The notes: generated by a model not told the origin, from the sequence alone. Positions 1 through 8,082 are shown, counted from the stretch's first letter. The stretch is 11,864 nucleotides of DNA from an uncultured Cetobacterium sp. (GCA_900766645.1 CAAFWD010000123.1:1-11864); one strand, 5' to 3'. Program-made: numbers and translations.

Positions 1-44
1 AGTACTTGGGGGGCAGCCCCCTGGGAGGATAGGAAGTTGCCAAT
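1..44 (+). rRNA. rrf: 5S ribosomal RNA, 3' end only
   Basis: The first 44 bases read like the 3' third of a bacterial 5S rRNA: a G-rich/C-rich hairpin (CTTGGGGGG / CCCCCTGGG), then the conserved GGATAGGAAGTTGCCA, comparable to the GAGAGTAGGGAACTGCCA end of other bacterial 5S rRNAs. The 5' two thirds lie outside the window. The GTTGCCAA end should form helix I with the missing 5' end. The exact 3' end (43-45) is a guess. Confidence 0.85.
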
Positions 45-60
45 CTTTTTTTTATTTTTT
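45..60 (+). terminator. T-run ending the rRNA operon
   Basis: A CTTTTTTTTATTTTTT run follows the 5S 3' end directly, with no separate hairpin between. The terminal helix I of 5S rRNA probably serves as the terminator stem. This is inferred, because the 5' strand of that helix is outside the window. Confidence 0.5.
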
Positions 61-70
61 GTAAAATACA

Positions 71-79
71 TGATATAAT
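71..79 (+). promoter_or_regulatory. extended -10 promoter for gmhB
   Basis: TGATATAAT is a perfect TATAAT (74-79) with an upstream TG, the extended -10 form. No good -35 exists at 17 bp (only T-rich sequence), which extended -10 promoters can tolerate. It lies 27 bases after 5S rRNA and about 27 bases before the gmhB start, so gmhB is probably transcribed independently of the rRNA operon. Confidence 0.6.
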
Positions 80-105
80 TTTATAAAAATATAAAGGAGA
101 AAAAA

Positions 106-675
106 ATGAAAAAGGTTATATTTTTAGATAGAGATGGGACTATAAATATTGAAAAATCATACTTGCATAAAAGTGAGGATTTTGAATTTGAAGTTAAAGC
201 AATAGAAGGATTAAAAAAATTTATTGAATTAGGGTATGAACTTATAGTTGTAACTAATCAATCGGGAATAGCAAGGGGATATTATACAGAACAAGATTTA
301 ATAAAATTAAATGATTTTATGATGGACGAGTTAAAAAAATATGGCATTGAAATTTTAGAATGCTTTTATTGTCCTCATCACCCAGAAAAGGGGATAGGAG
401 AATATAAAAAAGATTGTGATTGTAGGAAACCTAATCCAGGAATGTTAGAAGAGGCTATAAAAAAATATAATATTGATAGAAAAAATTCTTTTATGATAGG
501 AGATAAAAAAGGAGATTTAGAAGCAGGACAAAAAGCAGGAGTTACTTCTATTCTTGTAAAAACAGGATATGGATTAAAAACATATGAGAAGTTAGAAAAA
601 AATAAAAAATATTTAGTAGGAGAAAATCTTTTAGAGATATCTAGAATGATTGAAGAATTAAAAATAAATAAATAA
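106..675 (+). CDS. gmhB: D-glycero-D-manno-heptose 1,7-bisphosphate 7-phosphatase
   Basis: A HAD-superfamily phosphatase that removes the 7-phosphate from heptose 1,7-bisphosphate in the cytoplasm, a middle step of ADP-heptose synthesis for LPS core. Visible motifs are the nucleophile/acid DRDGT (D8, D10), the motif-II threonine in TNQSG (50-54), the motif-III lysine in CRKPNPG (K108), and the motif-IV IGDKKGD (131-137). The GmhB-type zinc site is present as C89-x-H91 and C104-x-C106, which separates it from histidinol-phosphatases lacking the loop. The 189-residue length is normal for the family. The ATG has an AAGGAG site at 94-99. The gene is monocistronic here, flanked by 5S rRNA and a terminator; the pathway partner hldD lies about 5.6 kb downstream. 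A related HAD sugar phosphatase specificity cannot be excluded. Confidence 0.9.
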   Translation: MKKVIFLDRDGTINIEKSYLHKSEDFEFEVKAIEGLKKFIELGYELIVVTNQSGIARGYYTEQDLIKLNDFMMDELKKYGIEILECFYCPHHPEKGIGEYKKDCDCRKPNPGMLEEAIKKYNIDRKNSFMIGDKKGDLEAGQKAGVTSILVKTGYGLKTYEKLEKNKKYLVGENLLEISRMIEELKINK

Positions 676-679
676 TAAA

Positions 680-707
680 AAAAGCTATAGATTTTTCTAT
701 AGCTTTT
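680..707. terminator. bidirectional terminator between gmhB and the YeiH-family gene
   Basis: A perfect 12-bp stem, AAAAGCTATAGA (680-691) and TCTATAGCTTTT (696-707), closes on a TTTT loop. It has an A-run on the left and a T-run on the right, so it can terminate transcripts from both directions. It fills the space between two convergent genes. Confidence 0.88.
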
Positions 708-710
708 ATT

Positions 711-1742
711 TTATAAAAATATTTTTATTAAAATAAGTGCACTTAGAACTTGAACTGCCCCAACTCCTAGACCATATAAAGACGCTTTAGGACCTTGAGC
801 AATAAGCTCGTGAATTTTAACTCTCATACCAATACCTGCTAAAGCAATAATTTCAAATTTAGATGAGATAAGTTTAAATGTTTTTGAAACTTCATGAGGA
901 ATAAATCCTAAAGTATATAATGAGCAAAGAATAAAAAATCCGATGATATACCAAGGTACAGATATTTTTTTCTTTTTTTCAGATGCATAAACCTCTTTTT
1001 TTAGAACATCTTCAGTATCAATAGAAAGCTCATCATTATGATGTCTTTTAGTAAAATACATAACAACTAAAACTAAAAATACAATTCTAACGATTTTAAA
1101 AATAGTAGACAGTTCTAAAACTTCAGCATTTACCATAGATCCAGCTGCAACAACTTGGCCTACAGATTGTAAAATTCCACCTAAAAGAGCAGATGTTTTT
1201 AAAGTATCAAAATTATAGAAATAACTGGCAATGGGAACAAGTAAAAACATAAGTACTGTACCACAAAGATTAACAATAGTTATAGAGATTCCTTTTTCAG
1301 CATCTTGAGCTTTAACTACTGGAGAAGTAGCACCTATTGCAGATGATCCACAAACAGCATTACCACTGGCCATTAAAGATTGAAATCTTCTAGTAAAACC
1401 TAATTTTTTTCCTAAAAAAATAGCAAAAGCTATTGTTATACACATTTGGATAAGAATAAAAAATATTCCGCTAAACCCTAATTGTAATATAGTATTAACA
1501 CTAAGAGTTCCTCCAAGTAATACTATTGAATAAGAAAGTAGATTTCCTTCTGAAAACTTTGATCCAGCTGCAAATTTTTCAGATTTAGCAATAGTATTTC
1601 CAAAAATCATTCCAAGAAAAATTGCAAGAGGAGCTCCACCGATTGTAGGAACAAATTTACCTAAATATAATCCTAGCTGAGCTAAGAAAAAACATACTAA
1701 AAAACCTGGCAGTATAGAAATAATATTTTTGTAAAACTTCAT
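711..1742 (-). CDS. YeiH/UPF0324-family membrane transporter (putative sulfate exporter family)
   Basis: An integral membrane protein of 343 residues with about ten hydrophobic segments spread over the chain. The signature segment GNAVCGSSAIGATSPVVKA lies at 127-145, and the C-terminal half has GGILQSVGQVVAAG. These match the YeiH family (often labelled putative sulfate exporter, Cons_hypoth698); the true substrate is not established for most members. A charged cytoplasmic-looking loop (about 232-262) splits the two halves. The ATG start is preceded by GGAGG (CCTCC on the plus strand at 1750-1754). It stands alone on the minus strand, divergent from secA and convergent with gmhB. Family assignment is firm, transported substrate unknown. 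Confidence 0.85.
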   Translation of the reverse strand: MKFYKNIISILPGFLVCFFLAQLGLYLGKFVPTIGGAPLAIFLGMIFGNTIAKSEKFAAGSKFSEGNLLSYSIVLLGGTLSVNTILQLGFSGIFFILIQMCITIAFAIFLGKKLGFTRRFQSLMASGNAVCGSSAIGATSPVVKAQDAEKGISITIVNLCGTVLMFLLVPIASYFYNFDTLKTSALLGGILQSVGQVVAAGSMVNAEVLELSTIFKIVRIVFLVLVVMYFTKRHHNDELSIDTEDVLKKEVYASEKKKKISVPWYIIGFFILCSLYTLGFIPHEVSKTFKLISSKFEIIALAGIGMRVKIHELIAQGPKASLYGLGVGAVQVLSALILIKIFL

Positions 1743-1777
1743 AAAAAATCCTCCAATATATATATCATTTTATTTAT

Positions 1778-1806
1778 AATATATCATTTTTTTCACAAAA
1801 TTTAAA
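1778..1806 (-). promoter_or_regulatory. putative promoter of the YeiH-family gene
   Basis: Read on the minus strand, TTTAAA (1801-1806) is followed 17 bases later by TATATT (1778-1783), with TGA directly before it, giving an extended -10. It lies about 36 bases upstream of the start codon. The -35 match is moderate. Confidence 0.4.
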
Positions 1807-1824
1807 GATTTTTTTGAATCTTTA
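1803..1824. repeat. inverted repeat overlapping the YeiH-gene -35
   Basis: TAAAGATT (1803-1810) and AATCTTTA (1817-1824) form a perfect 8-bp dyad with a 6-base spacer TTTTTG. It overlaps the predicted -35 of the minus-strand gene, where a repressor operator would be expected. No known regulator consensus is recognised. Confidence 0.4.
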
Positions 1825-1883
1825 GTCAAAAAAATAAAATGGATTTCTTTTTAGTAAATATAAGGGGTGAGAAGGGTATAAAA

Positions 1884-1912
1884 TTGACTATTGAACTCAA
1901 TTATGATACTAT
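1884..1912 (+). promoter_or_regulatory. sigma-70-type promoter of secA
   Basis: TTGACT (1884-1889) is separated by exactly 17 bases from TACTAT (1907-1912), and a TG at 1904-1905 makes the -10 extended. The predicted start near 1919 leaves a leader of about 37 bases containing the AGGAAGGA ribosome binding site (1941-1948), seven bases before the ATG. Confidence 0.7.
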
Positions 1913-1955
1913 ATGAAATAGTTAAAACATAAAAAAATCTAGGAAGGATAGAGGG

Positions 1956-4577
1956 ATGTTAGGAAACTTATTAAAGAAAATTTTCGGTACGAGAAATGAT
2001 AGAGAGATTAAAAGAATCAAGAAAATAGTTGCTATGATAAACTCATTAGAACCTGAAGTTGAAAAGCTTACAGATGATGAATTAAAAGGAAAAACATATG
2101 AGTTTAGAGCAAGATTAGAAAAAGGTGAAACATTAGATGATATTTTAGTTGAAGCGTTTGCTGTTGTAAGAGAAGCGTCTAAGAGAGTTCACGGAATGAG
2201 ACACTATGATGTGCAGTTAATAGGTGGAATTGTTTTACACGAAGGTAAAATTACAGAGATGAAAACGGGAGAGGGTAAAACATTAGTGGCAACAGCTCCA
2301 GTATATCTAAATGCCCTTAGTGGAAAAGGTGTTCATGTAATAACTGTAAACGATTATCTAGCACAAAGAGATAGAGAACTTATGGGAAGAGTTTATGATT
2401 TCTTAGGATTAACATCTGGAGTAATTATAAATGGACTTGAAAATGAATTAAGAAAAGAAGCTTATCAAGCTGATATAACATATGGAACAAATTCTGAATT
2501 TGGATTTGACTATCTAAGAGATAACATGGTAAATAAAGTTGAAAATAAAGTTCAAAGACCTTTAAATTTCTGTGTTGTGGATGAGGTTGACTCAATACTT
2601 ATAGATGAGGCAAGAACTCCTTTAATAATTTCAGGTGCAGCTTCTGAGACTACAAAGTGGTACTCTATATTCTGTCAGGTAGCATTTAGACTTGAAAGAA
2701 GTTTTGAAACAGAAAAGATAAAGGATATTAAAGCAAAAAAAGAGATGAATATTCCTGATGAGCAATGGGGAGATTATGAAGTTGATGAAAAAGCTAGAAA
2801 TATAGTTCTAACTGATAAAGGAATTAAAAAAGTAGAAAAGTTCCTAAATATAGAAAATTTATATTCACCAGAGCACGTGGAATTAACACACTATTTAAAT
2901 CAAGCTTTAAAAGCTAAAGAACTTTTTGTAAGAGATAGAGATTACTTAATTAAGGATGGAGAAGTAATAATAATAGATGAATTTACAGGAAGAGCTATGG
3001 AAGGAAGAAGATATTCAGATGGACTTCACCAAGCGATTGAAGCAAAAGAGGGAGTGAATGTAGCTGGGGAAAACCAAACTCTTGCGTCGATAACTCTTCA
3101 AAATTACTTTAGAATGTATGATAAATTATCTGGAATGACAGGAACAGCAGAAACAGAAGCAGCAGAATTTATGCACACTTATGGATTAGAGGTTGTTATA
3201 ATTCCTACTCATAAACCAATTAAAAGAGTAGATTTCCAAGACTTAGTATATAAAACAAAGAAAGAAAAAATAAATGCTATTATAAATAGAATTGAAGATC
3301 TTTATTCAAAAGGGCAACCTGTTTTAGTTGGAACAGCATCAATTACAAGTTCAGAGGAATTATCAGATCTTTTAAAGCAAAAAGGAATTCCACATAATGT
3401 ATTGAATGCAAAGCTTCATGCAAAAGAAGCGGAAATAGTAGCTCAAGCAGGTAGATTTAAAGCAGTTACAATAGCAACGAACATGGCAGGTAGAGGAACA
3501 GATATTATGCTTGGAGGAAATCCTGAGTTTAGAGCTTTGGATGAAGTTGGAACTAGAGAAGCTGAAAATTATAAAGAAATTTTAGATAAGTATAAAGCGG
3601 AGTGTGAACTTGAAAAAACTAAGGTTTTAGATGCTGGCGGATTATTTATTTTAGGAACAGAAAGACATGAATCTAGAAGAATAGATAACCAGTTAAGAGG
3701 AAGAGCTGGAAGACAGGGAGACCCAGGAGCATCAGAATTTTATCTTTCTCTTGAAGATGATCTTATGAGATTATTTGGATCTGAAAAAATTCAAAATGTT
3801 ATGGAAAGATTAGGATTACCTGAGGGAGAATCTATTCAACATAAAATGATAAACAAAGCTATAGAAAATGCTCAAAAGAAAGTGGAGTCTAGAAACTTTG
3901 GAATCAGAAAAAATTTATTAGAATTTGACGACGTAATGAATAAGCAAAGAGAAGCTATATATGCTAGTAGAAATGAAGCTTTAGAAAAGGAAGATTTAAA
4001 AGAAACTATTCTTGGAATGTTAAGAGCGAGTATATCTGATATAGTTGTGGAAAGATTTGTAGGAGAATACAAAGAAGAATGGAACATTGGTGAGGTAGCT
4101 GAAATTATTTCTGATAAATATGGTTATGAAATAACTGATATGGAAGAGTATAAAGGACTTACTGTAGAAGAATATGTAGATATTTTATTTGGAAGAATAA
4201 AAACTAAGTATCAGGAAAAAGAGGATGAGCTTGGTTCAGATATAATGAGAAAAATTGAAAAATATGTACTGTTCGAAGTTGTTGATTCAAGATGGAGAGA
4301 GCATTTAAAAGGATTAGATGCATTGAGAGAGGGTATTTACTTAAGATCTTACGGACAAAAAGATCCTTTAGTTGAATATAAGATAATATCAGGGGATATG
4401 TATTCAAGAATGTTATCAACAATAAAAACAGAAACAACATCTTATATGTTTAAGGTAGTTGTAAAATCTCCAGAAGAGGATTTACCAGAGCCAGGAGACG
4501 AAGAAGAACTACAATTTGACGATAAGTGTAGATGTGGTAGTGGGAAAATTTATGGAAAATGTTGTGGAAGAGTTTAA
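1956..4577 (+). CDS. secA: protein translocase ATPase SecA
   Basis: The motor ATPase that pushes unfolded preproteins through SecYEG at the inner face of the cytoplasmic membrane. Walker A is MKTGEGKT (102-109), Walker B is VVDEVDSILIDEAR (207-220), the second nucleotide-binding fold contains ATNMAGRGTDIMLGGNPEF, and the arginine-finger motif is QLRGRAGRQGDPG. The preprotein cross-linking region and helical scaffold follow in the usual order. The C-terminus carries the zinc/SecB-binding tail CRCGSGKIYGKCCGRV (C858, C860, C869, C870, the C-x-C-x8-CC pattern). At 873 residues it is full length. It has its own promoter, and a lipoprotein gene follows 17 bases after the stop, so the two are probably co-transcribed. 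Antisense reading frames inside it are shadows. Confidence 0.98.
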   Translation: MLGNLLKKIFGTRNDREIKRIKKIVAMINSLEPEVEKLTDDELKGKTYEFRARLEKGETLDDILVEAFAVVREASKRVHGMRHYDVQLIGGIVLHEGKITEMKTGEGKTLVATAPVYLNALSGKGVHVITVNDYLAQRDRELMGRVYDFLGLTSGVIINGLENELRKEAYQADITYGTNSEFGFDYLRDNMVNKVENKVQRPLNFCVVDEVDSILIDEARTPLIISGAASETTKWYSIFCQVAFRLERSFETEKIKDIKAKKEMNIPDEQWGDYEVDEKARNIVLTDKGIKKVEKFLNIENLYSPEHVELTHYLNQALKAKELFVRDRDYLIKDGEVIIIDEFTGRAMEGRRYSDGLHQAIEAKEGVNVAGENQTLASITLQNYFRMYDKLSGMTGTAETEAAEFMHTYGLEVVIIPTHKPIKRVDFQDLVYKTKKEKINAIINRIEDLYSKGQPVLVGTASITSSEELSDLLKQKGIPHNVLNAKLHAKEAEIVAQAGRFKAVTIATNMAGRGTDIMLGGNPEFRALDEVGTREAENYKEILDKYKAECELEKTKVLDAGGLFILGTERHESRRIDNQLRGRAGRQGDPGASEFYLSLEDDLMRLFGSEKIQNVMERLGLPEGESIQHKMINKAIENAQKKVESRNFGIRKNLLEFDDVMNKQREAIYASRNEALEKEDLKETILGMLRASISDIVVERFVGEYKEEWNIGEVAEIISDKYGYEITDMEEYKGLTVEEYVDILFGRIKTKYQEKEDELGSDIMRKIEKYVLFEVVDSRWREHLKGLDALREGIYLRSYGQKDPLVEYKIISGDMYSRMLSTIKTETTSYMFKVVVKSPEEDLPEPGDEEELQFDDKCRCGSGKIYGKCCGRV

Positions 4578-4594
4578 AATATAGGAGGATTAAA

Positions 4595-5329
4595 ATGAAG
4601 AAAATCGCTATATTAGCAATAACAGCAGCTTTAATGGGGTGTAGTTCTCTAAGTGGAAATAAAGTTAATTTAGAGGAAAAATATAAAATAGATAATGCTG
4701 CTATGAAAAATTGGGAACCAACATTCTCAAATGTAATTATAAAAGAATCAGAGTTAGAAGACTGGTACGGAGCAGAGCCACCAATGGGATTCTTAGCTAA
4801 AAGTGGAAAATTAAATGAAAAAGAAGTAAAGTTTTTAGATTCTTTAAAGACAAAGCAGAATATAACACAAGATGATAAAGATGAGTTTAACTCAATATTA
4901 GAAAAAGTTGTAAAAAAATTACCTAGAGAGTATTACTTAAAAGATGAAAATATAAAGGATCCAGTTGGATTAGCTAAATATATGGTTTCTCAATCGTATT
5001 TAAGAATAGATAACCCATCAAACCATATATCTAAAGAAGTTGCAACTCCTGAAGAGTGGAATGAGATTGTAGCATTTTCAAAAAAGAGTGATCTTTCAGA
5101 AAAAGAAGTGAAAAGATTTAGAAAGCTATTAAACAGATTTATAAAGAGATCAGAATTTTTCGACTCTAAAACTTGGTATATAGTAGAAGTTTCTCCTAGA
5201 ATGATAGAAGTTAATAACATCTATAAGAAAAAGGAAAAAACAAAATTAGAAAAGAATAACGTAAATGCAAAGGCATTATACATTGCTTATTCAGAGTATT
5301 TTTCAGAGTTAGAGAAGTGGGATGACTAA
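4595..5329 (+). CDS. predicted lipoprotein of unknown function, linked to secA
   Basis: I do not recognise a family. The 244-residue product starts with a short lipoprotein signal, MKKIAILAITAALMGC, with lipobox LMGC and the lipidated cysteine at 16, so it should be anchored in the inner or outer membrane after SPase II cleavage. The rest is hydrophilic, lysine/glutamate-rich and mostly helical in character. Two segments look alike: SGKLNEKEVKFLDSL (70-84) and KSDLSEKEVKRFRKLL (164-179), each preceded by a tryptophan-containing acidic stretch (EDWYG, 55-59; EEWNE, 153-157), suggesting a duplicated helical unit. The ATG at 4595 is preferred over an in-frame ATG at 4559, because AGGAGG (4583-4588) sits at proper distance and the longer form would overlap secA and bury the signal sequence. 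Confidence 0.85.
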   Translation: MKKIAILAITAALMGCSSLSGNKVNLEEKYKIDNAAMKNWEPTFSNVIIKESELEDWYGAEPPMGFLAKSGKLNEKEVKFLDSLKTKQNITQDDKDEFNSILEKVVKKLPREYYLKDENIKDPVGLAKYMVSQSYLRIDNPSNHISKEVATPEEWNEIVAFSKKSDLSEKEVKRFRKLLNRFIKRSEFFDSKTWYIVEVSPRMIEVNNIYKKKEKTKLEKNNVNAKALYIAYSEYFSELEKWDD

Positions 5330-5335
5330 AAACAG

Positions 5336-5365
5336 ATTATGGCGCCTTTAATTGGGCGCCATAAT
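5336..5365. repeat. GC-rich stem-loop between the lipoprotein gene and the PHP gene
   Basis: ATTATGGCGCC (5336-5346) and GGCGCCATAAT (5355-5365) form a perfect 11-bp stem with an 8-base loop, TTTAATTG. The GGCGCC core is striking in such AT-rich DNA. No T-run follows (TACTTGATAG), so it is not a standard intrinsic terminator. It could be a processing or mRNA-stabilising structure, a weak attenuator, or a protein site. Confidence 0.7.
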
Positions 5366-5399
5366 TACTTGATAGTACTTTAAATTGGAGGAGGCTCAA

Positions 5400-6242
5400 A
5401 TGGTAATGGAATTAAAGGATTGCTATGATTTGCATACACATACAAGATATTCAGATGGGACATACACAGTTGAGGAGCTACTTTCAAGAGCAAAATTTTT
5501 AGGATTAAAAGGTATATCTATAACTGATCACGATACTATGGAAGGAATTTCAGAAGGAAGAGAGATCGCTAAAAAATTAGAGTTAGATTTTATTCCAGGT
5601 ATAGAGTTTTCATGTGCTATGCAAGGATATGAGATTCATATTTTAGGATATTTTTTAGATGAAAATTGTGAAGAGTTAAAGAATAAGTTGATAGAATTAA
5701 AAGAGGATAGATTAAATAGAAATCTAAAAATTGTAGAAAAACTAAATAGTAGAGGTTTGAAAATAACTTTGAAAGATATAGAGGATGAATCAACAGGATC
5801 TATTGTAAGCAGAGCACATATATGTAATGCTATGATGAAAAAAGGATATGTATACTCTAAAGGAGAAGCATTTAAACAATACTTAGGAAGAAAAGGTGTT
5901 GCTTATGTTGAGAAAAGAAATTCTGATCCCGTTGGAATTATTGAATTAATAAAAAGATGTGGTGGAATTTCAGTATTAGCTCATCCGAGTTTAATTTCGG
6001 AATCAAGGGAAAAGGTTGAGGAGATTGTAAAGATACTTAAAAATGCAGGACTTGATGGCTTAGAAGTTGAATATAGTTCGTATACTTCGAAGGAAAGAAA
6101 ATACTATAGAAAACTAGCAGAAAATATGGAACTCTTAGTAACAGGAGGGTCAGATTTCCACGGAGAAAATAGAGTGGGAGTAGATGTGGGAAGATCTTAT
6201 ATAAAAGAGAATGAATTAAAAGATTTTTTTAAAAGAGGATAA
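5400..6242 (+). CDS. PHP-domain phosphoesterase, RNase AM / nucleoside 3',5'-bisphosphatase-like
   Basis: A cytoplasmic PHP-family metal-dependent phosphoesterase of 280 residues. Metal-binding motifs appear in order: DLHTHTRYSDG (10-20; H12, H14, D19), TDHDT (42-46; D43, H44), the glutamate of PGIEF (E69), YEIHILGY with H80, RAH (138-140), AHP (H195) and GGSDFHG (249-255; D252, H254). This order and length fit the TrpH/YciV group, whose studied members hydrolyse nucleoside 3',5'-bisphosphates and trim RNA 5' ends (RNase AM). Substrate is inferred from family. GGAGGAGG (5387-5394) lies five bases before the ATG at 5400; an upstream in-frame TTG at 5385 would overlap this site, so ATG 5400 is chosen. 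The next gene, hldD, starts 11 bases after the stop. Confidence 0.85.
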   Translation: MVMELKDCYDLHTHTRYSDGTYTVEELLSRAKFLGLKGISITDHDTMEGISEGREIAKKLELDFIPGIEFSCAMQGYEIHILGYFLDENCEELKNKLIELKEDRLNRNLKIVEKLNSRGLKITLKDIEDESTGSIVSRAHICNAMMKKGYVYSKGEAFKQYLGRKGVAYVEKRNSDPVGIIELIKRCGGISVLAHPSLISESREKVEEIVKILKNAGLDGLEVEYSSYTSKERKYYRKLAENMELLVTGGSDFHGENRVGVDVGRSYIKENELKDFFKRG

Positions 6243-6253
6243 GGAGGAAAGTT

Positions 6254-7249
6254 ATGATAATTGTAACAGGAGCAGCAGGATTTATAGGAAGTGCTTATAT
6301 TTGGAAATTAAATGAGATGGGAATAACAGATATTTTAGCTGTAGATAAATTAAGAACTGAAGAGAAATGGTTAAATTTAAGAAAAAGAGATTATTTTGAT
6401 TGGTGTGATAGAGATGAGTTGTTCGATTGGCTAGGAATTGAAGAAAATGCTAAAAAAGTAAAAGCTATTTTACATATGGGAGCTATCTCAGCAACAACAG
6501 AAAAAGATGGAGATCTTTTAATGAAAAATAACTATGAGTATAGTAAAAAATTATGGAATTTCTGTGCAGATAGAGAGATTACATATGTATATGCTTCATC
6601 AGCAGCTACTTATGGTGGAGGAGAACAAGGATATAGTGATGAGGGGACTCCAGAGGAGTTAAAGAAGCTATTACCATTAAATAAATATGGATATTCTAAA
6701 AAGTTTTTTGATGATTGGGCATTTAAACAGGAGAAAACTCCTAAGCAATGGATAGGGGCTAAATTCTTTAATGTTTATGGACCACAAGAGTATCATAAAG
6801 GAAGAATGGCTTCAATGGTATTCCATACATATAACCAATATTTAGAAAATGGAGGAGTTAAATTATTCAAATCTCACAAAGATGGATTTGCAGATGGAGA
6901 GCAATTAAGAGACTTTGTATACATAAAAGACGTAGTGGATATGCTTTACTTCTGTATGTTCAATGAAGTCCCTTCAGGAGTATACAATATAGGAACAGGA
7001 GAAGCTAGAAGCTTCTTAGATCTTTCTATGGAAACTATGAAAAATGCTAGTGGTAATTTTGAAATGAAAGTTGAAGAGGTTGTAGAGTTTATTCCTATGC
7101 CAGAGGATTTAAGAGGAAGATACCAATACTTTACTCAAGCATCTATGGACAAGCTAAAAGCAGCAGGATACACTAAAAAGTTCCACTCTTTAGAAGAGGG
7201 TGTAGCTGATTATGTTTCATATTTAAAGAAAGAGGACAGTTATTTATAG
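6254..7249 (+). CDS. hldD: ADP-L-glycero-D-manno-heptose 6-epimerase
   Basis: A short-chain (extended SDR) epimerase that converts ADP-D-glycero-D-manno-heptose into the L-glycero form, the last step before heptosyl transfer to LPS core. The N-terminus has the NAD(P)-binding VTGAAGFIG (4-12; G6, G9, G12), followed by HMGAISATTE (74-83), the SSAATYGGGEQGYSD segment (115-129), and the catalytic YxxxK as Y145-GYS-K149. The HldD-type segment FFNVYGPQEYHKGRMAS (171-187) holds the second catalytic lysine, K182. The 331-residue length is normal for HldD, and these motifs separate it from UDP-glucose 4-epimerases. AGGAGG precedes the ATG. It sits in the plus-strand gene set 11 bases after the PHP gene and 10 bases before uppP. 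Its pathway partner gmhB is upstream under a separate promoter. Confidence 0.93.
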   Translation: MIIVTGAAGFIGSAYIWKLNEMGITDILAVDKLRTEEKWLNLRKRDYFDWCDRDELFDWLGIEENAKKVKAILHMGAISATTEKDGDLLMKNNYEYSKKLWNFCADREITYVYASSAATYGGGEQGYSDEGTPEELKKLLPLNKYGYSKKFFDDWAFKQEKTPKQWIGAKFFNVYGPQEYHKGRMASMVFHTYNQYLENGGVKLFKSHKDGFADGEQLRDFVYIKDVVDMLYFCMFNEVPSGVYNIGTGEARSFLDLSMETMKNASGNFEMKVEEVVEFIPMPEDLRGRYQYFTQASMDKLKAAGYTKKFHSLEEGVADYVSYLKKEDSYL

Positions 7250-7259
7250 GAGGGAATAG

Positions 7260-8063
7260 ATGAATCCATTTTTACTAGTTATAATACTGGGAATAGTTGA
7301 AGGGATGACGGAGTTTGTTCCTGTAAGTAGCACAGGTCATATGATACTTGTGGAGAGATTTATTAACTCTCCTCAAGTTTCAAAGAGTTTTATGGAAAAC
7401 TTTTTAGTTATTATTCAGTTTGGAGCTATTCTATCAGTTGTTGCTTATTTCTGGAAAGATTTAACTCCTTTTGTTAAAACTAAGGAGGAGTTTGAAAAAA
7501 AACTATCTTTATGGAGCAAGATTATAGTTGGAGTTTTACCAGCAGGGGTAATAGGATTACTTGCAGATGATTATATATCAGAATTTTTTATGGATAATAC
7601 AACAATAGTAGCGAGTATGTTAATACTGTATGGTCTAATATTTATTTTAGTTGAAAGAAGAAATCTAAAATCTAAAGTGAACTCTTTGTCAGAGATGAGT
7701 TATAAATTAGCTTTTACAATTGGATTTTTTCAATGTTTAGCAATGGTACCAGGAACATCAAGATCAGGAGCAACAATAGTTGGAGCTTTACTTTTAGGAG
7801 TTGCAAGAGGGGTCGCAGCAGAATATTCATTCTTTTTAGCAATACCAACTATGGCTGGAGCAACTTTATTGAAGCTTGTAAAAAATGGACTTAACTTTTC
7901 ACCTTTAGAGTGGCAGTTATTAGCTGTTGGGTCATTAGTTTCTTTTGTAGTTGCTTATGTTGTTATAAAGTGGTTCATGGGATATATACGTCAAAAAACA
8001 TTTAAAGTTTTTGGAGTATATAGAATAATTTTAGGAATATTGGTTTTATTATTAATGAGATAA
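7260..8063 (+). CDS. uppP: undecaprenyl-diphosphatase UppP (BacA)
   Basis: An integral membrane phosphatase that dephosphorylates undecaprenyl diphosphate to regenerate the lipid carrier for peptidoglycan and other envelope glycans; overexpression in other bacteria confers bacitracin resistance. Both family signatures are intact: EGMTEFVPVSSTGH (14-27) and PGTSRSG (164-170). About eight hydrophobic segments run through the 267 residues, the usual length. The start ATG follows an AGGAGGG site directly after the hldD stop. With hldD just upstream, this part of the gene set concerns the cell envelope. Confidence 0.95.
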   Translation: MNPFLLVIILGIVEGMTEFVPVSSTGHMILVERFINSPQVSKSFMENFLVIIQFGAILSVVAYFWKDLTPFVKTKEEFEKKLSLWSKIIVGVLPAGVIGLLADDYISEFFMDNTTIVASMLILYGLIFILVERRNLKSKVNSLSEMSYKLAFTIGFFQCLAMVPGTSRSGATIVGALLLGVARGVAAEYSFFLAIPTMAGATLLKLVKNGLNFSPLEWQLLAVGSLVSFVVAYVVIKWFMGYIRQKTFKVFGVYRIILGILVLLLMR

Positions 8064-8082
8064 AAGAAGTGGAGTTGAAGAA

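Noticed and set aside
3872..4440. Antisense open frames of 71 and 78 codons inside secA
   Set aside because: They lie fully within secA, have no ribosome site and show low-complexity Leu/Ser/Phe-rich translations typical of shadow frames.
4559..4594. Upstream ATG extending the lipoprotein gene by 12 codons into secA
   Set aside because: It lacks a ribosome site and would displace the lipoprotein signal from the N-terminus; ATG 4595 has AGGAGG at the right distance.
5385..5399. TTG start adding five codons to the PHP protein
   Set aside because: The TTG overlaps the GGAGGAGG ribosome site that serves the ATG at 5400.
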